NCBI GenBank assembly: GCA_003695505.1
Contig: RFIY01000120.1
Coordinates: 1-6,130 of the forward strand
From: Candidatus Dadabacteria bacterium
GTDB lineage: Bacteria > J088
Direction: 5' to 3'
Length of the DNA stretch: 6,130 nucleotides
Part shown: positions 5,306 through 6,130 of the stretch, in pieces
How the letters are laid out: the number at the start of each line of letters is the position of its first letter
Position numbering within the stretch: the first letter of the stretch is position 1
Made by a program: the position numbers and the translations under genes
The notes under the pieces: generated by a model
Database searches by the model: none
Seen by the model: only the letters and a program-made list of their open reading frames with translations
What the model was told of the DNA's origin: nothing

Positions 5306-6130
5306 TCAGCCCGCCGCGCGACTGGCGTTGCGCAGCCGTACACTGAGCACCTGCATCACGCCACGGCCAATCTGTGGCCAGGCCTCGAGCAGCAGGTCAA
5401 AATCCTCTTTCCAGAGCCGCAGCAGTCGAACACGTCCTTCGTCACTTGCGATCACATCCGCGCTACGCGGCTGACCATCGATGACGGCCATTTCTCCGAC
5501 GACCGCGCCAGCGGAGAGCGACGCGACGCAGCGCCCACCGACGACGACATCAACCGCGCCCTCAACGATGACGAACAGGCTGTCACCCGCGTCCCCCTGC
5601 CGAATCAATTGCTGCCCGGCGGCGACCTCGACCGGTTCCACGGCTTCGGCAATCAACGCCAGCTCCTCCCCTTCGAGGTTGGCAAAGAGGGGCACGTCGG
5701 CGAGCGTCAGCACCCGATTCAGCAGGACGGCCGCGTCGGGGCTCGCCTCGGCTGTACTGGTTGGCATCGTTTCCTCCTTGCGTGGTTTCAGGATCGCCAG
5801 TCGTTCGTCCAGTTCTGCGATGATACCGACCGGCAGTGCGTTTGCCGCGCACTGGTTCTCAAGGATTGCGAGCAGGCGCGATCGGGCGCCCCCGGGGCCG
5901 GGCCAGTCCGAATCGAGTGCCTCGGCAAACGCACTGCGTCGCTGCGGATCCATCAGAAAATTGCGGCTGGCCATCTCGACGAGCGGTGAATCAGCCTGAG
6001 GAACCCAGAGCCGGACTGCGAGCTGCAATGCGCATTCACAACGGCGCCGCATCCCGGCACGCCAGAGCCGGGCGCGGGCATCGTCTCCGGCTTCAGCCAG
6101 AGCCGCGCCCGCATACTGCTCGGCCCGCGC
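5306..6130 (-). CDS. Cyclic-nucleotide-binding domain protein with N-terminal helical (HEAT-like) segment, cut by right window edge
   Basis: The reading frame stays open to the window edge, showing 274 residues of the C-terminal part. The last 153 residues hold a cyclic-nucleotide-binding (Crp-like) beta-barrel: VPLFANLEGEELALIAEA, then GQQLIRQGDAGDSLFVIVEG, and the phosphate-binding cassette VVGEMAVIDGQPRSADV with the expected Glu and Arg, followed by the helix KEDFDLLLEAWPQI. No DNA-binding helix-turn-helix follows, so it is a sensor module and not a Crp-type regulator. The preceding region (SPLVEMASRNFLMDP...ALDSDWPGPGGARSRLLAILEN) is helical and resembles the linker or HEAT-like repeats found before cNMP domains in some large proteins that begin with an MFS or nucleotide-transporter membrane part; this is from memory and the N-terminus is not visible. 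An internal ATG at 5765-5767 with an ideal ribosome binding site may give a separate 153-residue short form. Confidence 0.82.
   Translation of the reverse strand, partial: ARAEQYAGAALAEAGDDARARLWRAGMRRRCECALQLAVRLWVPQADSPLVEMASRNFLMDPQRRSAFAEALDSDWPGPGGARSRLLAILENQCAANALPVGIIAELDERLAILKPRKEETMPTSTAEASPDAAVLLNRVLTLADVPLFANLEGEELALIAEAVEPVEVAAGQQLIRQGDAGDSLFVIVEGAVDVVVGGRCVASLSAGAVVGEMAVIDGQPRSADVIASDEGRVRLLRLWKEDFDLLLEAWPQIGRGVMQVLSVRLRNASRAAG
5773..5779 (-). promoter_or_regulatory. Ideal internal ribosome binding site before an in-frame ATG
   Basis: On the minus strand AAGGAGG is followed by AAACG and ATG (5765-5767), in frame with the surrounding long gene. Translation from here would give 153 residues (5306-5767) that are almost exactly the cNMP-binding domain with a short Ala/Ser/Pro-rich tail in front. 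The site also encodes Lys-Glu-Glu of the longer protein, so it could be chance, but both sequence and spacing are optimal. Confidence 0.5.

Overview
The window looks like chromosomal DNA from a diderm (Gram-negative-type) bacterium with fairly high G+C. It encodes a lipoprotein with a lipobox, an ExbB/TolQ-type inner-membrane protein and a probable Tat-exported protein, all of which fit a cell with a periplasm and outer membrane. The lineage cannot be fixed from sequence alone. The gene content would suit a deltaproteobacterial or myxococcal-like group, but that is a guess. There are no insertion sequences, tRNA or rRNA genes, CRISPR arrays or phage genes, so this reads as ordinary core and semi-core genome.

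Layout: (1) 1-1017, minus strand: the first 339 residues of the chaperone DnaK; the rest of the gene lies beyond the left edge. (2) 1018-1327: a divergent intergenic region with a good sigma70-like dnaK promoter, two tandem hairpins in the dnaK leader, and a weak candidate promoter for the next gene. (3) 1328-2038, plus strand: an ExbB/TolQ/MotA-family proton-channel protein with no ExbD/TolR partner in view. (4) 2069-2100: a strong hairpin flanked by A and T runs, which can end transcription from both sides. (5) 2124-3017, minus: an exported protein with a twin-arginine-like leader and a TatT-like helical repeat core, possibly made from a leaderless mRNA. (6) 3143-3176: a 12-bp-stem terminator. 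(7) 3206-4189, minus: a lipoprotein of unknown family with six mature cysteines besides the lipidated one and an EF-hand-like calcium loop. (8) 4313-5182, minus: the N-terminal (thiamine-diphosphate-binding) half of a transketolase, with no C-terminal half next to it. (9) 5306-6130, minus: the C-terminal part of a protein with a helical (HEAT-like) segment and a cyclic-nucleotide-binding domain, running off the right edge and carrying a striking internal ribosome binding site.

The genes do not form an evident single pathway. Most appear to be separately transcribed units: dnaK, exbB, the TatT-like gene and the lipoprotein gene each have their own promoter candidate and/or terminator. The transketolase and cNMP genes are co-directional, 123 bp apart, with no clear terminator between them, so they may be co-transcribed. 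I found no convincing undescribed multi-gene system. The points most worth checking are the internal start in the cNMP gene, the unpartnered transketolase half, the EF-hand-like loop in the lipoprotein and the dnaK leader hairpins.
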